The translations under genes and the position numbers were made by a program. Shown one piece after another: positions 45,675 to 58,565 of a stretch of DNA of 64,000 nt; position 1 is the first letter of the stretch, and the number at the start of each line of letters is the position of its first letter. Below the pieces are notes generated by a model. It was not told where the DNA came from and searched no databases. It saw nothing but the letters and a program-made list of their open reading frames with translations. This DNA comes from Sapria himalayana (taxonomy: Eukaryota > Streptophyta > Magnoliopsida > Malpighiales > Rafflesiaceae). The DNA is taken from NCBI GenBank assembly GCA_029783825.1, contig JAREIK010002254.1:605169-669168 (forward strand). Reading direction: 5' to 3'.

Positions 45675-48600
45675 CCGCAACATCAAGATCAATATCATAT
45701 GGATTATCATCAGCAGCAATTAATTCATCCGCTATTGCGGTGGATGCGGCTGCAGTCCATGTCCCAGCTCCAGCACGATCATGGATACTAAACCTCGAAT
45801 CCTCCAAATCCTTCAAACAGGCCAAGGCCTCAACAATATCTGGACGTAATCTCGATCTCTTATCCGAAATCACGTTCACTGTAACAGAAAAAGCAGACTC
45901 CGATGCTACGCTCGACACCGGAGGAGTCAGTAAATCTCGTGTCATCCTAGATAGCATGGAAAAAGTGGACTCATATGATTTTCACCGTAGTAATATATCA
46001 AGATTTTTAATATCAGAATGTAATATGATTGAGCAGTAATAGGTATCTAAGTACCGAGAAAACTCGCTCCTATGTGATGGTTCATCCCTACGTTTCCCCC
46101 TCGCTAGCCAAATGGAAAAATAGTCATCTTCGAACAAGATATCCATATCCGTAATCACAGTCTCACTACTACCACCACTATACCTAGTATCGTAGTATGT
46201 GAACAGGTCAGTCAACTTCTCGTAAATGAACCCTTCAGGTGGCTCTTCCATGTTTATGCACGAGGAAATACAAGTCATGGTATTTTTTACCCCTTCCACC
46301 TTATCCCTATGGTCCATGCATGCAGCGAAGCAATAAAGAGATGGAACGGTGGACCAGTACTTTAAGTACTTGGTTTCCATCTCTGTAACCATATGGCTAT
46401 GTGTCGGGTCAGCTCGATACTTCCTAAACATGCTACTAATGTTGCATATGCACCGTAGTGCAATGAAAGTCGTGGGCGTATAAACCGACGAATACATGTT
46501 CGTTGTGTCATAAAAAATCTTCTTCCCAGTCAGTGTCGTCAACAATAAGTTCGTCACTCTTACTATTGACGTAGTTGGATATCACGTGTTCGTATCTAAC
46601 ACATGATTCCAACATCATGTACGTGTAATTCCAATGATATCTCACATTCGATTGAAATTTCTTCTTCTTAAGATTCGCAGACAAACAGAGTCTATCAAAC
46701 TTTTGTTGTCTGTGAGGAGTGCAAATATATTTTAGTGCATTACGTATATTATCCAACGCGAGGGAACACACATTCATACCCACTTGAACAATCAGGTTAA
46801 TCACGTGACACATGCATCTGACATGAAAAATCTCTCCTAATGGTGCGTCTCTAATATTCCTAACAAACATTTTAATCACTACTTCATTATTAGATACGTT
46901 ATCGAATGTGACACTAAATATTTTATTTTGAATTTTATATTCCCTTAAGATTTTCATCAAACACTCAAAAATAGCCGTGGCATCATGAGTATAAAAAATC
47001 TCGGAGAATCCTAAAATTTTTTTGTTCATAATCTAGTTGGAATCTATATAGTGGCTGGTGAGACATGCATAAGATGATTCATCGTGACTTGTACAGATAT
47101 TAGAAGTCACGGACACCACTCCACTATATGCCATAAATTCATTAATTATTTTTTGTTTTTCAAACTTATATATTTTTAGTATGACATTCCTAGATGTAGA
47201 CCTAGGAATCCTATGATAAGCAGGCTGAAAATATGTCTGCATGATGCGCACTACCCTTGGATCTTCCGAAAATCTGATCGGAAGACCCATCAATGTGATA
47301 AGTCTGGTCATCTCGTCCATACCCAACTCGCGGAGTATATGAAGGGAGTAATCTTTGAGGTTGAACTCGATCCAGTCTCAAAAAATGCAGTACCAAGTTG
47401 AATTTGCTTAGGATCTAATAGACCATGTTTTTTGGTGCATATTTCGGCATGCCTCTTAAGGTGCCTAGTCCCAAATGAACTCTTACATGTAAAAATACTC
47501 GTACAATATTTGCACTGAGTCATTTCTTCTTCCTCATCTCTAACATTTTTTTATTTTATTATATTAAAATGAGTCCAAACTACAGAAGTCCTCCTAGTTT
47601 TTTGTTTTTTAAAAGTTTTGGTTGAGACGACTGGAGAAACCAAAGTTTCGGCAGCCTCAAACCTTTGTGTAATATTTTTATTTTCTAAATTTAAATATGT
47701 TTCATTAGTATTTGTCATTTTTTAGAATTTTTGTTAATCAGAATAGTTATTTAGAGACTAGATGACTGATTTTAAAATTTTCTATTTTTGGTCTAGAGAG
47801 AGAAACTAAAGAGAGAAAGTAAAAAAAAATTTAAAATAAATTACCCGATAAAAATAGTAAGGTCGATCACGTCCACGGTACACCAAAGTCAAGCTCAAAA
47901 TTCAAAACTCAAGTTGAGATTCCCGAAAATCCAAGCCGAAAGCCGAAATCCCAAGTCCCGAGAGAGAGGAGCAAGATTTTTGAGAGAAAAAATATGAGAT
48001 TTGAGAGAAAAAATGTTTATGAAAAAATATAAATGTTATTGAGAGGGAGGTGGAATGTATAGATTAAAGAATATATTTTTTAAAAAAATTCATTTTTTTG
48101 ATTTTTTTTTTAATTTTTTAAGGGGCAGAATCATGAGGACCGTTTGCGGGAGGGGAGATCCAATAGCTGAAATTTAAAATTTTTTTTAATTTTTTTTTGT
48201 CCGTTGGGGGCGGGGGGGATTGGGTCAGCTCGGTGGATCACGGGTCGAGTCCAATCAGACCCGACCTGCGGACTTTTTTGCGGGAGGGGAGAAGCGAGGG
48301 GGACACGGGACGAACCCGTGCCGGTGTGTCATGCCACGGGCACCGAACCTTGCCGGTGTGCCATGTCGAACCGTACTGTGCCTCGTGTTGGGCCGGGCCG
48401 GCCCGGTTGATACCTCTATCATAATCAAATATCATAGAAAAACTTTTATATTTAAAAAATTAAAAGGATACAATGAAAGTCTTCAGGATTAAAAATATAC
48501 ATTAATTAATGATTACTCATATGACATCGAGAATATTGAGGCTAACTCTAATTTTAACTCTAAGATTATATATATTAATCTAAACTATATTACAAACACA

Positions 48601-48900
48601 AACTAATCATGAAAGTATATTAGAGGATTAACATGGATATTATTGATGTCATTATTGACTGTTGTTCATTGTTGATATCATATCATGTTGTACTTTTAAA
48701 ATATTTTAATTTATTATTATTTGTAATATCATTATTAAACCAAAATCATGAAAATGAAATATATATATATATATATTTATTTATTTATTTAAATTTTTTT
48801 AATTTTATACATTTTAATTTATAGTGTAGTGTAATTTTTTTAAAATTAAAATTTGTAAAAATTAAATTTTCACTTTAAAATTAAAGATAAAAGTCAATAT

Positions 48901-48991
48901 CATACTATAACTCCTAGTGGTCATTGGACTGGAGTTGGACTTGGATTGTCTGGCCAATGGTACTAGCAATAGTGGCATAGAGCAATGTTGT
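48901..48991. other. end of relic F or flank of element G
   Basis: Short GC-richer stretch with 'ggactggagttggacttgga'. No right terminus for F is recognisable. Confidence 0.3.
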
Positions 48992-49946
48992 TAGAGATGT
49001 CAAGTGAGTCAAGTAACTAGAGCACAGCCAAAATTAATTATGTCTGGCCCGGCACAGGACAATCCAAAATTGTGCCTAGACCGAGGTCATTCTGGGATGT
49101 GGGCATTCGTGCCTCATGCCAGGCCAAGCATAATTCATGTGTCTGGCCCAATAGGCACAATCCAAAGGCACGTGTCCTTTAACCAAAGAATAAGTTATGG
49201 TCATAAGTCACATGTCACGGATTCACGTACTCACAGGCTAACAAATCCAAATTGTTTGGCATGAATTTTTTTAAAAAAATTGGGCATATGGCTAATGGTT
49301 GTGCTTGTTATGATTTCACATAATAAACTCTGATATTGAAAGCAACAGGCCATCGAATTTTTTTGCATTGACTACAACATAAATATGATATCTATCAAAT
49401 TTCTACCCTTTAAAAATATAAAAAAGAATTCAAAAAATTATAAAAAATTCATTATTTTTATTTAAATAAATTTTATAAATATAAAATAGCGAATTCTAGA
49501 ATTTCATTTTATTAATTTCATCTCATATTTTCTATTTATTCCTCTCAGCTCTCCTTTTAGAGCCCTCCTAACTTCTAGGACCAATCTAATCCTATTGTAA
49601 TTTCTAAAGTTAGACAAGATAGAGCGCAAGCTTCACTTAAAAGAAATTAATGCGACGTAGTTGCAAATATGGTACACAATTTTTTTACATAATATAAAAT
49701 TATAAATATAAATAAAAAATAATAACAAATAGTGAGTTTAATGATAATAAATTTGATATAGAATTAGACAATAAAGTCAACCTGACTAAAAGATCAAGTG
49801 CCAAAAATAGATTATCTACATGATCTTAACTCAAACTCATTTATCAAAAAAATCTAAAACTAAATGAACTTAAATAGTATGAACTCAATAAAAAATAAAA
49901 AACCTAAGAATATGAAAGAAAAACCAATACAATATATATGTTATAA

Positions 49947-49951
<5 letters not shown>

Positions 49952-49990
<39 letters not shown>
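49952..49990. repeat. (AT)n microsatellite
   Basis: About 39 bases of perfect AT dinucleotide inside relic G. Confidence 0.9.
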
Positions 49991-49993
<3 letters not shown>

Positions 49994-50404
49994 TATATGT
50001 GGCATTAGCCACCTTAAAAAGAATATCAGTATGTCAAAAAAATAATATATTAAATTCTAGGCAAATCCAAGTAAACGGTAAGATCTTTGAAGTTAGATCA
50101 AATTCAACTTCATTGATCCCCTTCATGTATTATAATGACTTTGAAAAAAAAATACATAGTCAATCTGATTATAATTATGTATCTTCTGATTAAATTTTTT
50201 GATAATGCTGGAGTAGTCAGTATAATGCAGACTTAATTCCAATTTACATATCATTGGATCCCTAAATTTACCAAAAATAATGACAATAAAATATAACAAA
50301 TTAAAAAAATAACTAATAATTAACGAATTAAAAAATAATAATAAAGTTGCATCTGTGATATTTGATTAGAGTTGACAATTTGAGCCCGACCTGTTGGGCC
50401 AACC

Positions 50405-50690
50405 TAGAGGTGTCAAACGTGCCGGGCCGGCCCGGCACGATCAAAAAACGTGCCCGGGCCCGTACCGTACCCGGGCAAACAAAGCACGTGCCGTGCCGTG
50501 CCTGAGTCGTGACTCGTGACCCAACCGGGCCCCGCCCCCGGTAAAAAGACCGTGGGTCGGGTCCAAACAGACCCGACCCGCCCCGCCTGCCCTGCCTTGC
50601 CGTGCGCCCGTGCCCGAGCGGGCCGGCACGGCACGGCCTTGCCGTGCCCACGGGCCGTGCCGTGCTGGGCCGGCCCGTTTGACACCTCTA
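50405..50690. mobile_element. hAT MITE in relic G
   Basis: 286 bases, termini TAGAGGTGTCAAACGTG and CCCGTTTGACACCTCTA, perfect target duplication GGCCAACC (50397-50404, 50691-50698). Very GC-rich, with one GGGTCGGGTC hairpin. A young copy. It lies inside GC-rich words (gagcccgacctgttgggcc, aattggcccgacaggtc) that may be an older MITE. Confidence 0.93.
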
Positions 50691-52412
50691 GGCCAACCTG
50701 ACTTACTCAAAAGTAGGGCCAGGATGGACTTTAATTATATTGGCTCAAAAAATTCAGGCCAAGTTTGGTCCAGCCCAATTGGCCCGACAGGTCAAGTATC
50801 ACCGGATCAGGCTAGCTCTTTTTTTTTCGTCTGGCCCAGTTTCCAAAGTAAAATAAAAAAAATATTTTTCTACTTTACTTATATAAATATTATTGTTAAT
50901 GATGATATTATCTTCATTGAGAATGATTTTTAAATTTATAATTTAATGATTATTAATCTAATAGGAACATGCTGTTTTTGCAATTTTATTTAGTTTTAAA
51001 TTTTTTTTATGTTATTTGATATTATTGGATTGGAATTAAAAAGACAAAAATGGGGTTGTCAAAGTAATTTTACCTTTAACTTTAAATCAACAACTCTATA
51101 AAATTCTACATTTTTGTTGTTGCATTTTACCTATTTAAGCTAGGTTTAAGATTATTCAATGGTGATTTGTAAAGTTTTATGTTATATATTCCATATTTAT
51201 GGTTTTTGATGATTAATAGTTTTTAGGGGTTATAATGTTAAATATTCATGGAGTTAGAATATTGGAAAGTATGGAAAAAATCATATACATTTAGCTTCAT
51301 GTTTGAGAGATTTTTATTTTTTATTTGTTTGAGCAAACATATGATATAAACATAAGGAGCAGAAAAAAAAAATAGAAATACAAGGCAGTGAAACATTAGT
51401 TGCAAGAGATAAAACATCATAACTGAAATAAAACAAATAAATAAAAGAAGGAAGATAATTTATTGAATAAAATAAATTCACATTTTTTCACATAAGGCTA
51501 GACTGGCTAGTTGGCCCGTTGGGATGGCCCGTTGGGTCACTAGCCATATATAGAGCTGGCTAGCAAGATAGCAGTCTGGTTTAAATTAAGCCCAGCACGG
51601 TTTAAATTAATCCCGGCCTGATCAGCTCAATTATTCCCTTAGCTCGATATAGTATAACTTTGTCACATATGAGTGTATGAGAAGGATTTTTAAGAAATAT
51701 AAATTTCATAATAAAATATTTAGTATAACTTTCAAAAATATTCCTTATAAAATATTTATTAAAATCATTGGAGATGAACTATTACATGCAATTTGTAATG
51801 TTAAGTGCATGTGTTACTTAATTAACCTAGTAGTACATGCGAGAATAAAAATTATTTCATCCACTTTAGAAAATATAAAAAATTTACTAAAATACCTTAA
51901 GACATCAAATAGACAACAATTATTTATTAGTCTCTATTTGTCAACGAGGCTTCAAAAAAAAATTTCAAACAAGTGTGAGACAATATAAAATTATAATTAT
52001 CTTATATTAGACTTATGTATCAGCTACTAACACATGATATCCAATAATATCAATAGTAATAACGATAAACTTATTATTAATAATTTACTCTAAGATATAA
52101 TAATTTCATTAATAAAATTCTTAAAGATTTTTTAGGATACAATAAATATGTTTCGTCGATGCATATTACCATCACTTGCATTATACTTAGGTACATATAT
52201 AATATTAATAATATATTTAGCAAATATAAAGAATATTATGCATTTAATATAATAGTTACTGAGATGAAAATCAAATATTTAAAATATTAATCTTCTATTT
52301 TAATTTTGTATTATTTGACTATTTGTATGAATCCTATAAATAAAATGTAAGAAATATAAAATATATTAAAATACATATTCACATGCATGAACTAAGCAAA
52401 CAAACAAGAAGG

Positions 52413-52983
52413 TAAATGTGTCAAATGATCATGTCATACTTGCACAACCCATTTTTGGTGGTCTAGTCGAGCCATCGCGTCCTACCGGGCACGGCCCAAC
52501 ACGGCACAACTGATTGTCTGCCCGATCCTGAATGGCATGACCTACATTATTCTGGGAAAACTCATGTCTAACATGCCAAATCAGCTCAAGTTGTGCTGGA
52601 TGATGCTAGGTTTGGGTTTCATTAAAAAAACCCCACCACATAAACGTGGCATATACATATAAATAAAAAATGTTAAAATCCATTTTTTTTAAAAAAGGTG
52701 CGAACCACAGAAATCTAGTAGACCAATTTTTTGTGACCCATTCCCAGTCCAAGATCACAATCACCATGCTAATGGACCATACCAACAAGTCAAGCATGCA
52801 AGTCGTGTCTGGCCTAACACGAGGCACAACAACCTCTAACCTAACACGGCACGAGCCATGCATCAAGCCGACACGACCGAGATCTAAGCACAATTCTGGA
52901 TTGTGTCATGTCAAGTCATGCACAACTCAGTCTGGTCATACCTCATATCATGATCGAGCTACCCAGCACACTTGACACCTCTA
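52413..52983. mobile_element. hAT MITE in relic G, with an empty site in H
   Basis: 571 bases, termini TAAATGTGTCAAATGATC and CACTTGACACCTCTA. Target duplication CAAGAAGG / CCAAAAGG (52405-52412, 52984-52991), 6 of 8. The homologous position in relic H (55359-55366) has a single CCAAAAGG and no insert. Confidence 0.85.
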
Positions 52984-53670
52984 CCAAAAGGTTTCAATCA
53001 TGAAAAATTAAGTAACATTTATATATTACGATACTAGGTATTGTAGTTGTAAAAAAGCTTTAAGCATGAACATAGATAATATATTCAAAGATAATGACTT
53101 TTTCATTCAATTAACTAGAAACAAATGATATGATGATCCATCAAATAAAAATAAGCTATCTCAGTACATATATATCAATTACTATTTTATTCTATTATAT
53201 AATTTGATATAATAATAATAAGAATTTGATATTTTGAATTGATAAAATTTATATAATTTCACTTATCATGTATTATCTAAGATATCATATAATTTATTAA
53301 CTTATTTAGTATCTAGCATAACATCAGAGTCTACTTTTCTATTATAGTCAATGTTATTTCAGACACAAAATTTAAACTATGACCAGATATCTTAGAGATA
53401 CTTGCATGCATAAAAGACTTGAAAAATTTTAAAATTTGACTTTCTGAATAAAAAATTTGCTAGTGAACAATAATTAATGGGATATCGAGATCAATAATAT
53501 TAAAGTTACTACTAGTAATACCTTCAGACGTATACATGATGATAATGAAAATCTATATTTTCATCTGCACTAAAAGTGTCAACTAGGTCAAATGGCCAGG
53601 GCATGGCCTATGTCAAGACATAATATAAAATTCTAAGTATAAATTTAAAAAATAACAAATAATGAGTTTC

Positions 53671-55497
53671 ATGATAATGAATTTAATATAAATTTAGATA
53701 ATAACATCAATCTGACTGAAAGATCTGAGGCCGAAATAAAATTTTCTCTAATGATCTCAACCAAAACTTATTTATCAAAAAAAATTTAAAACTATATGAA
53801 CTTATTTTATTATAATAATAAAATAAAAATTCTAATAATATCAAAGAAGAACCAGCACGAGGCACGGCACGGTTCGGCCGTGCCTGGGCCGGCCCGGCAC
53901 GTTTTTAGACCGTGCCCGGGTTAGGCACGAGCCGTGCCGTGCCGTGGCACGGCACGGTGGCATGGGTTCTTCCCATGCCGGTTTCACTCAGGCACGCATG
54001 GGCGTAACCCGGCCCCTCCCGAAAAAAAGACCACGGGTCGGGTCTGATTGGATCCCGACCCACGGTCCCGACTGCCGACCCGGCACGGCACGGCCTGCCG
54101 TGCCTACGTGCCGTGCCGTGCCGTGCCCGGATGTTTTTAAACCGTGCCCGGCCCGCCACGGTAGCACGTTCGTGCCCTAAAAAAATGGGCCGGGCCGGGC
54201 CAGGCCGTTTGACACCTCTATTTAGATCACATTCAACTTCATTGACCCACTTCGTATACCATAATGACTTTGGACAAAAATACATAGTCAAAATGATTAT
54301 GATCATGTTACTTTCAATTAGATTTTTTAAGGATCCTAGAATAGTCAATATTATAAAGACTTATTTTCAGCTTACATATCATAGAATTCCCAGATCACTA
54401 AATAAAATAACATAAAAAAATAACTAATATTTAATAAATTTAAAAAATATAATTAAATAATATATGTGACATCTGATATTTAAACTAGTCACAAAAATTC
54501 ATCATTTATATGCCTCATCACCACTATTTATATTTAAAATGAAAATTTAATAAAAAAATTTCTAATTTTCTAAGATTCTCATTCTCATTATGACTGCCAT
54601 ATATGATTGTATGAAAAGAATTTTTAGGAAATATAACTTTTATAATAAAATATTTAATAAAATTTTCAATAATATTTCTAATAATGAAGTAACCATTAAT
54701 ACATTTATTAAAATCATTATAGATAAGTCAATATATAAATTTTTATGTTAAGTATATGTATTACACTTAATTAACCTAACAGTACACAAAGAAATAAAAA
54801 TTATTTCTTATTACTTTAGAAAGAATAAAAAATTTATTAATATACTTTATGACATCTAACAGACAACAAGAATTTTAGCATCTTTATTTGTCAGCAAGAC
54901 TTTAAAAATAAAAAATTTTAAACAAATGTGAAACATTGTGAAATTATACTTATCTTATATTACAGTTATGTGTCGACTACCAACACATAATAACCAACAA
55001 TATCAATAATAAGAATAATAAATTTATTATTAATGATTTAGATTATAATATAAAAATTTTATTTATGAAATTCCTAAAAATTTTCAATGACACAACGAAC
55101 ATGTGTCGGTCGGTGTATACTAACACACTTGCATTATACTTAGGTACATATGTAATATTAATAACATATTTAACAAATATAAAGAATATCATATATTTTG
55201 TATAATAGCCATTGAGATGGAAATCAAGTATTTAAAATATTAATCCTCCATTTCAATTCTATATTGTTTGAATGTCTGTATAGATCTTATGATTAAAATG
55301 AAAATAATAAAAAATATATTAAAATATATTTATCCACATACATGAACGAAGCACATGAACCAAAAGGTTTCAATCATAAAAAAATTAAGTGACATATTTA
55401 TATATTATGATATTAAGTTTCATAGTTATAATGAGGCTTCAAGTTTAGATATGGAAATCATTTAAAAAATATAATTTTTTTATTCAATTAACTAGAA
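53671..55497 (+). pseudogene. hAT transposase relic of element H (N-terminal and central parts)
   Basis: Start equivalent at 53671. The BED region is lost to a truncated MITE (53854-54220). Post-BED words continue at 54225-54400 (equivalent of SSELGRDG...LPIRFSEDPR). Core and central parts run at about 54590-55490 and then meet the left end of I. Closely parallel to G (for example 'ccaaaaggtttcaatca' in both), so G and H are sister copies. Confidence 0.8.
53854..54220. mobile_element. hAT MITE, left end missing
   Basis: Begins abruptly with GCACGAGGCACGGCACGG, a sequence that normally lies just inside a terminus, and ends with GGCCGTTTGACACCTCTA. Contains the GGGTCGGGTC hairpin (54030-54066). 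Its left terminus and the adjoining BED-coding part of H were deleted together. Confidence 0.8.
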
Positions 55498-55926
55498 TAG
55501 AAATGTCAAAAGGGCGAGGTATGCTGGGCCTAGCCCAAGGCACATCCTGACTTAGCCGTGCCTAGCCCGGCACGGCACGATCCAAAACCATACATGGCCC
55601 TATGCTGAGTTAGCCAGAGGCATGGCTCATTTTGTGCCATACCAAGCTAACCTGGGCCTTGTGCTAGGCCAGACACAACCAGATATCCTAGCCCAAAAGC
55701 ACGGTTCATCGGCACAACCCGAATCATGCCCTGCCCCACGGCCCCAGATGGCTGGATCTCAGGCCAATGTTCAAACGAGTCCACATCTGAACTCCTAAGT
55801 CTGAACGACCAAACCCAACAGCCTAAGCTTCCTACACATTCCAGAAGCCAACGCTTCTAGAATTTGTGACCGTTGGGTTGATTCGACAATCAAACCAACC
55901 CAACCATTAAAAAAACATGTTTTAAG

Positions 55927-56433
55927 CACAGGTGTCAAATGGGTCGTTTCGGGCGACACGACCCATTTTTTTAGGCTAATACGAGCTCGCATGTCATGCT
56001 TGGCATGACATGGTTCACTAAAGGGCGGGCCCAGCCTGGCATGGCTCATGGTCCAAAATCAGCCCGAATTCAGGCAAGTTCAGGCCAGTTCGGATCTATT
56101 CTAAGTTAAGATAATTCTTAACCTATAAAAGAAATTAGGAATGACATGACTACGTCGTTGTGCTACCGTTGCCCGTTGGACGTGGCGAGCCGTTGCCTCA
56201 TCATCTCCCGTCGAGCATCACTGCATCAGCCATCGTGCATCGCTCGTGCCGTGCCCATGTGCCAGGCACCTAGATCATGCCTAGCACAGCACGCAAGCCG
56301 AAGACCCTCGGCACGGCACAGCACAGCACGAATTGTGCAGAGGGTCTACCCAACATGGGTCCGGGTACGGTCCAGGACATGTTGTGCTGGACTTCAAGCT
56401 GAGCCAGACCACCCGACCCATTTGACACCTCTA
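55927..56433. mobile_element. hAT MITE nested in I
   Basis: 507 bases, termini CACAGGTGTCAAATGGG and CCATTTGACACCTCTA. Target duplication GTTTTAAG / GTTTTAAC (55919-55926, 56434-56441), 7 of 8. Confidence 0.85.
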
Positions 56434-56559
56434 GTTTTAACCCATTGAATTATGTCCCAACAACTAGGGACATAAATCCAATAGCTATTATGATTCTGCC
56501 CATTTAAAATATTAAAAATATTAAAAAAAAATTTAAAAATGATTTTTTTATTATATTTT

Positions 56560-56589
56560 TGAAATATATATATATACACATTCTCTCAT

Positions 56590-56622
<33 letters not shown>
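56560..56622. repeat. (AT)n / (TA)n microsatellite pair
   Basis: Two AT runs (about 56564-56575 and 56595-56622) in the leader of element I. Confidence 0.85.
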
Positions 56623-56625
<3 letters not shown>

Positions 56626-56784
56626 ATTTAAACTTATCCCTTTCTCTCTGATATTATCTCTCCTTTTGGCTCTCTTGTCTCTTTCTCTCTCTCCTTTAGG
56701 TTTTGACTTTTAGGACTCGGCTACATACTGCCAATTACAGTGCTCACTTTAATATTATATAACATAAAAATATTAGAAGTACCA

Positions 56785-58565
56785 ATGAAGAATCGACACA
56801 ATATAAATATAATAAAAAAATAATATGTAAGAGTACATGTAGGACTGGGCACCTTAAGAAATATACCAAACATTACACCAAAAAACAATGCATTAGATCC
56901 TAAGCAAACTAAATTCAGCGATGAAGTCTTTGAGGTTGGATTTAATTCAACCTATATGTTGATCTCCTTCATATACTGTAATGAGTTAAGGAGGGAAGAT
57001 ATGACCAAACTGATCATCATGATAGATTTTTCAATTAGATTTTTACGGGATACAAAGGTAGTCAATATCATGTAAATTTATTTTTAGTCTGCATATCATA
57101 AAATTTCTAGGTCCAAATCTAAGAATAACATACTAAGTTACTATTACTTTGATAAAGAAATAAAAATTAATGAATTTAAAGAATATAATGAAGTGATATT
57201 CATAATGGCCGATATATGAAATAGTCACGATAATAATCTTATGCATATCTCACAAAATACTATGTTGATTCTAAGTGGATATTAAATAAAAAAAAATATT
57301 AAAATAATCATAGATTCTTCATCCTCATAATGGTCCGATCATTTATAAGTGCATAATAAAAATATTTAGAGAATATAATATTCAAAATAAAATATATAGT
57401 ATCACATTCAATAATATATCTAATAATGAAGTAGGAATTAACATACTTATTAGGACTAATAGAAATGAACTATTAGAAAAAAAATTTCATGTTAGATGTA
57501 TTTGTCACGTCACCAACCTCAGAACACAAGCAGGAATGAAAATTATTTCCATTGCTTTAGAAAACATACACAACTCAATAATATTTTTTCATATACCTCA
57601 CAGACAATAAGAGTTTAGTAGTCTATATTTGTCTTTGGGTTTAAAAAAAATTTCAATCAAATATGAGATACCATTAGAATTACACATACATAATATTTGA
57701 GTCATGTATTGGATATAAACATGTGATATCTGACTACGTCAATAATAAGAACAATAAATTTATAATTAATGATACTTAATGGGCTACAGAAATTTTATTT
57801 ATGAAATTAATAATAATTTTTTATGGCATAATTAATATATATTCGTTAGTTTATACTCTCATAACTTATATTGTATTTTAGTGCATGTGCGATATTAGCA
57901 GCATATTTAAGAAGTTTAAAAATGCCCCAATATTCAGTGACATGGTTATTGAGATGAAAACTAAATACTTAAAGTATTAGTCCACCATTTCATTATTTTA
58001 TTGTCTAGCTACCTACATGGACCCTATTGTTAAGATGATAGGGATTGAGAAAGTTTTGACATACATATCCTCGTGTATTAACTAGGAATACCAACCTAAA
58101 AGATTTATTCACAAAAAATTGACTGATCTATTTACATATTATGATACTAGGGTATAGCGAAAATTATAGTCAGACTTCGAATACAAAAATAGATATTATA
58201 TTCTTAAATAATAACTTATATATTCAATTAACGAGTGAGAAATGATGGGATAAACCATCAAATAAGAACGAGTTATCTTGATACTTAGATATCGATTATT
58301 GTTTAATCCTATTACGTATTAATATTAAGAATCTTAATATTTTATAATGGTAGAAATCATGAGTCTATCTATCCAATATTGACTAAGATAGCACGAGATT
58401 TATTGACTCATCTAATGTAGAGTATAGCATCAGAGTCTACTTTATTTATTACAGTAAATATAATTTAAAATAAAAAATTAAGATTACGATCAGATATTAT
58501 TGAAACATTAACATGCATAAATGATTGGAATGATTCAAACTTGAGAATCTAGGATAATGCTATAA
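56785..58565 (+). pseudogene. hAT transposase relic of element I (perhaps I/H chimera)
   Basis: BED-region words (CKSTCRTGHLKKYTKHYTKK equivalent at about 56830-56890), core near 57320-57560 (HPHNGPIIYKCIIKIF, FHVRCICHVTNL), central part near 57690-58170, and C-terminal domain near 58350-58560 (SIASEST, acidic tail). Many stops. The crossover to H's 3' part cannot be placed exactly. Confidence 0.8.

Larger units (their letters stand above)
45192..47718 (-). pseudogene. hAT transposase of element B, broken
   Basis: ATG equivalent at 47718, stop at 45192. BED finger (MTQCKYC...HLKRHAEIC) is kept. Lesions relative to A: a stop before the finger (near 47550), a frameshift near 47330, TAG for the Trp at A position 231 (47030-47032), a deletion with frameshift near 46520-46550 removing the DSGISFMKFLK equivalent, a stop near 45980, and the MITE insertion at 45235 in the acidic C-terminal tail. 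The C-terminal dimerisation domain (SSVASESAFS, RSRLRPDIVEALACLKD) is otherwise intact. Confidence 0.92.
44617..48418 (-). mobile_element. hAT element B, complete, inserted in relic F
   Basis: 3802 bases, termini TAGAGGGGTCAAACGGG and CCCGGTTGATACCTCTA, perfect 8-bp target duplication TCATAATC (44609-44616, 48419-48426). It carries a MITE inside its transposase. Removing that MITE gives about 3.35 kb, similar to A and C. Confidence 0.93.
43255..48900 (+). pseudogene. hAT transposase relic F, split by element B
   Basis: Plus-strand debris: central words near 43590-43730 (equivalents of FECMMKIFREYKIQNKIFS), then an open C-terminal stretch at 44378-44614 (MSELSQYLNINYNYIL, YKAYKSIYLILFKM, SMIINVISNRI). 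The alignment breaks at 44616 exactly where element B starts and resumes at 48427 with the equivalent of the 'VEALACLKDW' segment. Orientation is opposite to E and B. Confidence 0.8.
49741..53562 (+). pseudogene. hAT transposase relic of element G
   Basis: Start equivalent near 49741. BED to post-BED words at 49999-50193 (ATLKRISVCQKN, RQIQVNGKIFEVRSNST), core stretch at 51677-51988 (MRRIFKKYKFHNKIFSITF, CNVKCMCYLINLVV, LENIKNLLKYLKTSNRQQ), then decayed central and C-terminal parts to about 53562. Interrupted by MITEs at 50405 and 52413 and cut at its 3' end by H. Many stops. Confidence 0.85.
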
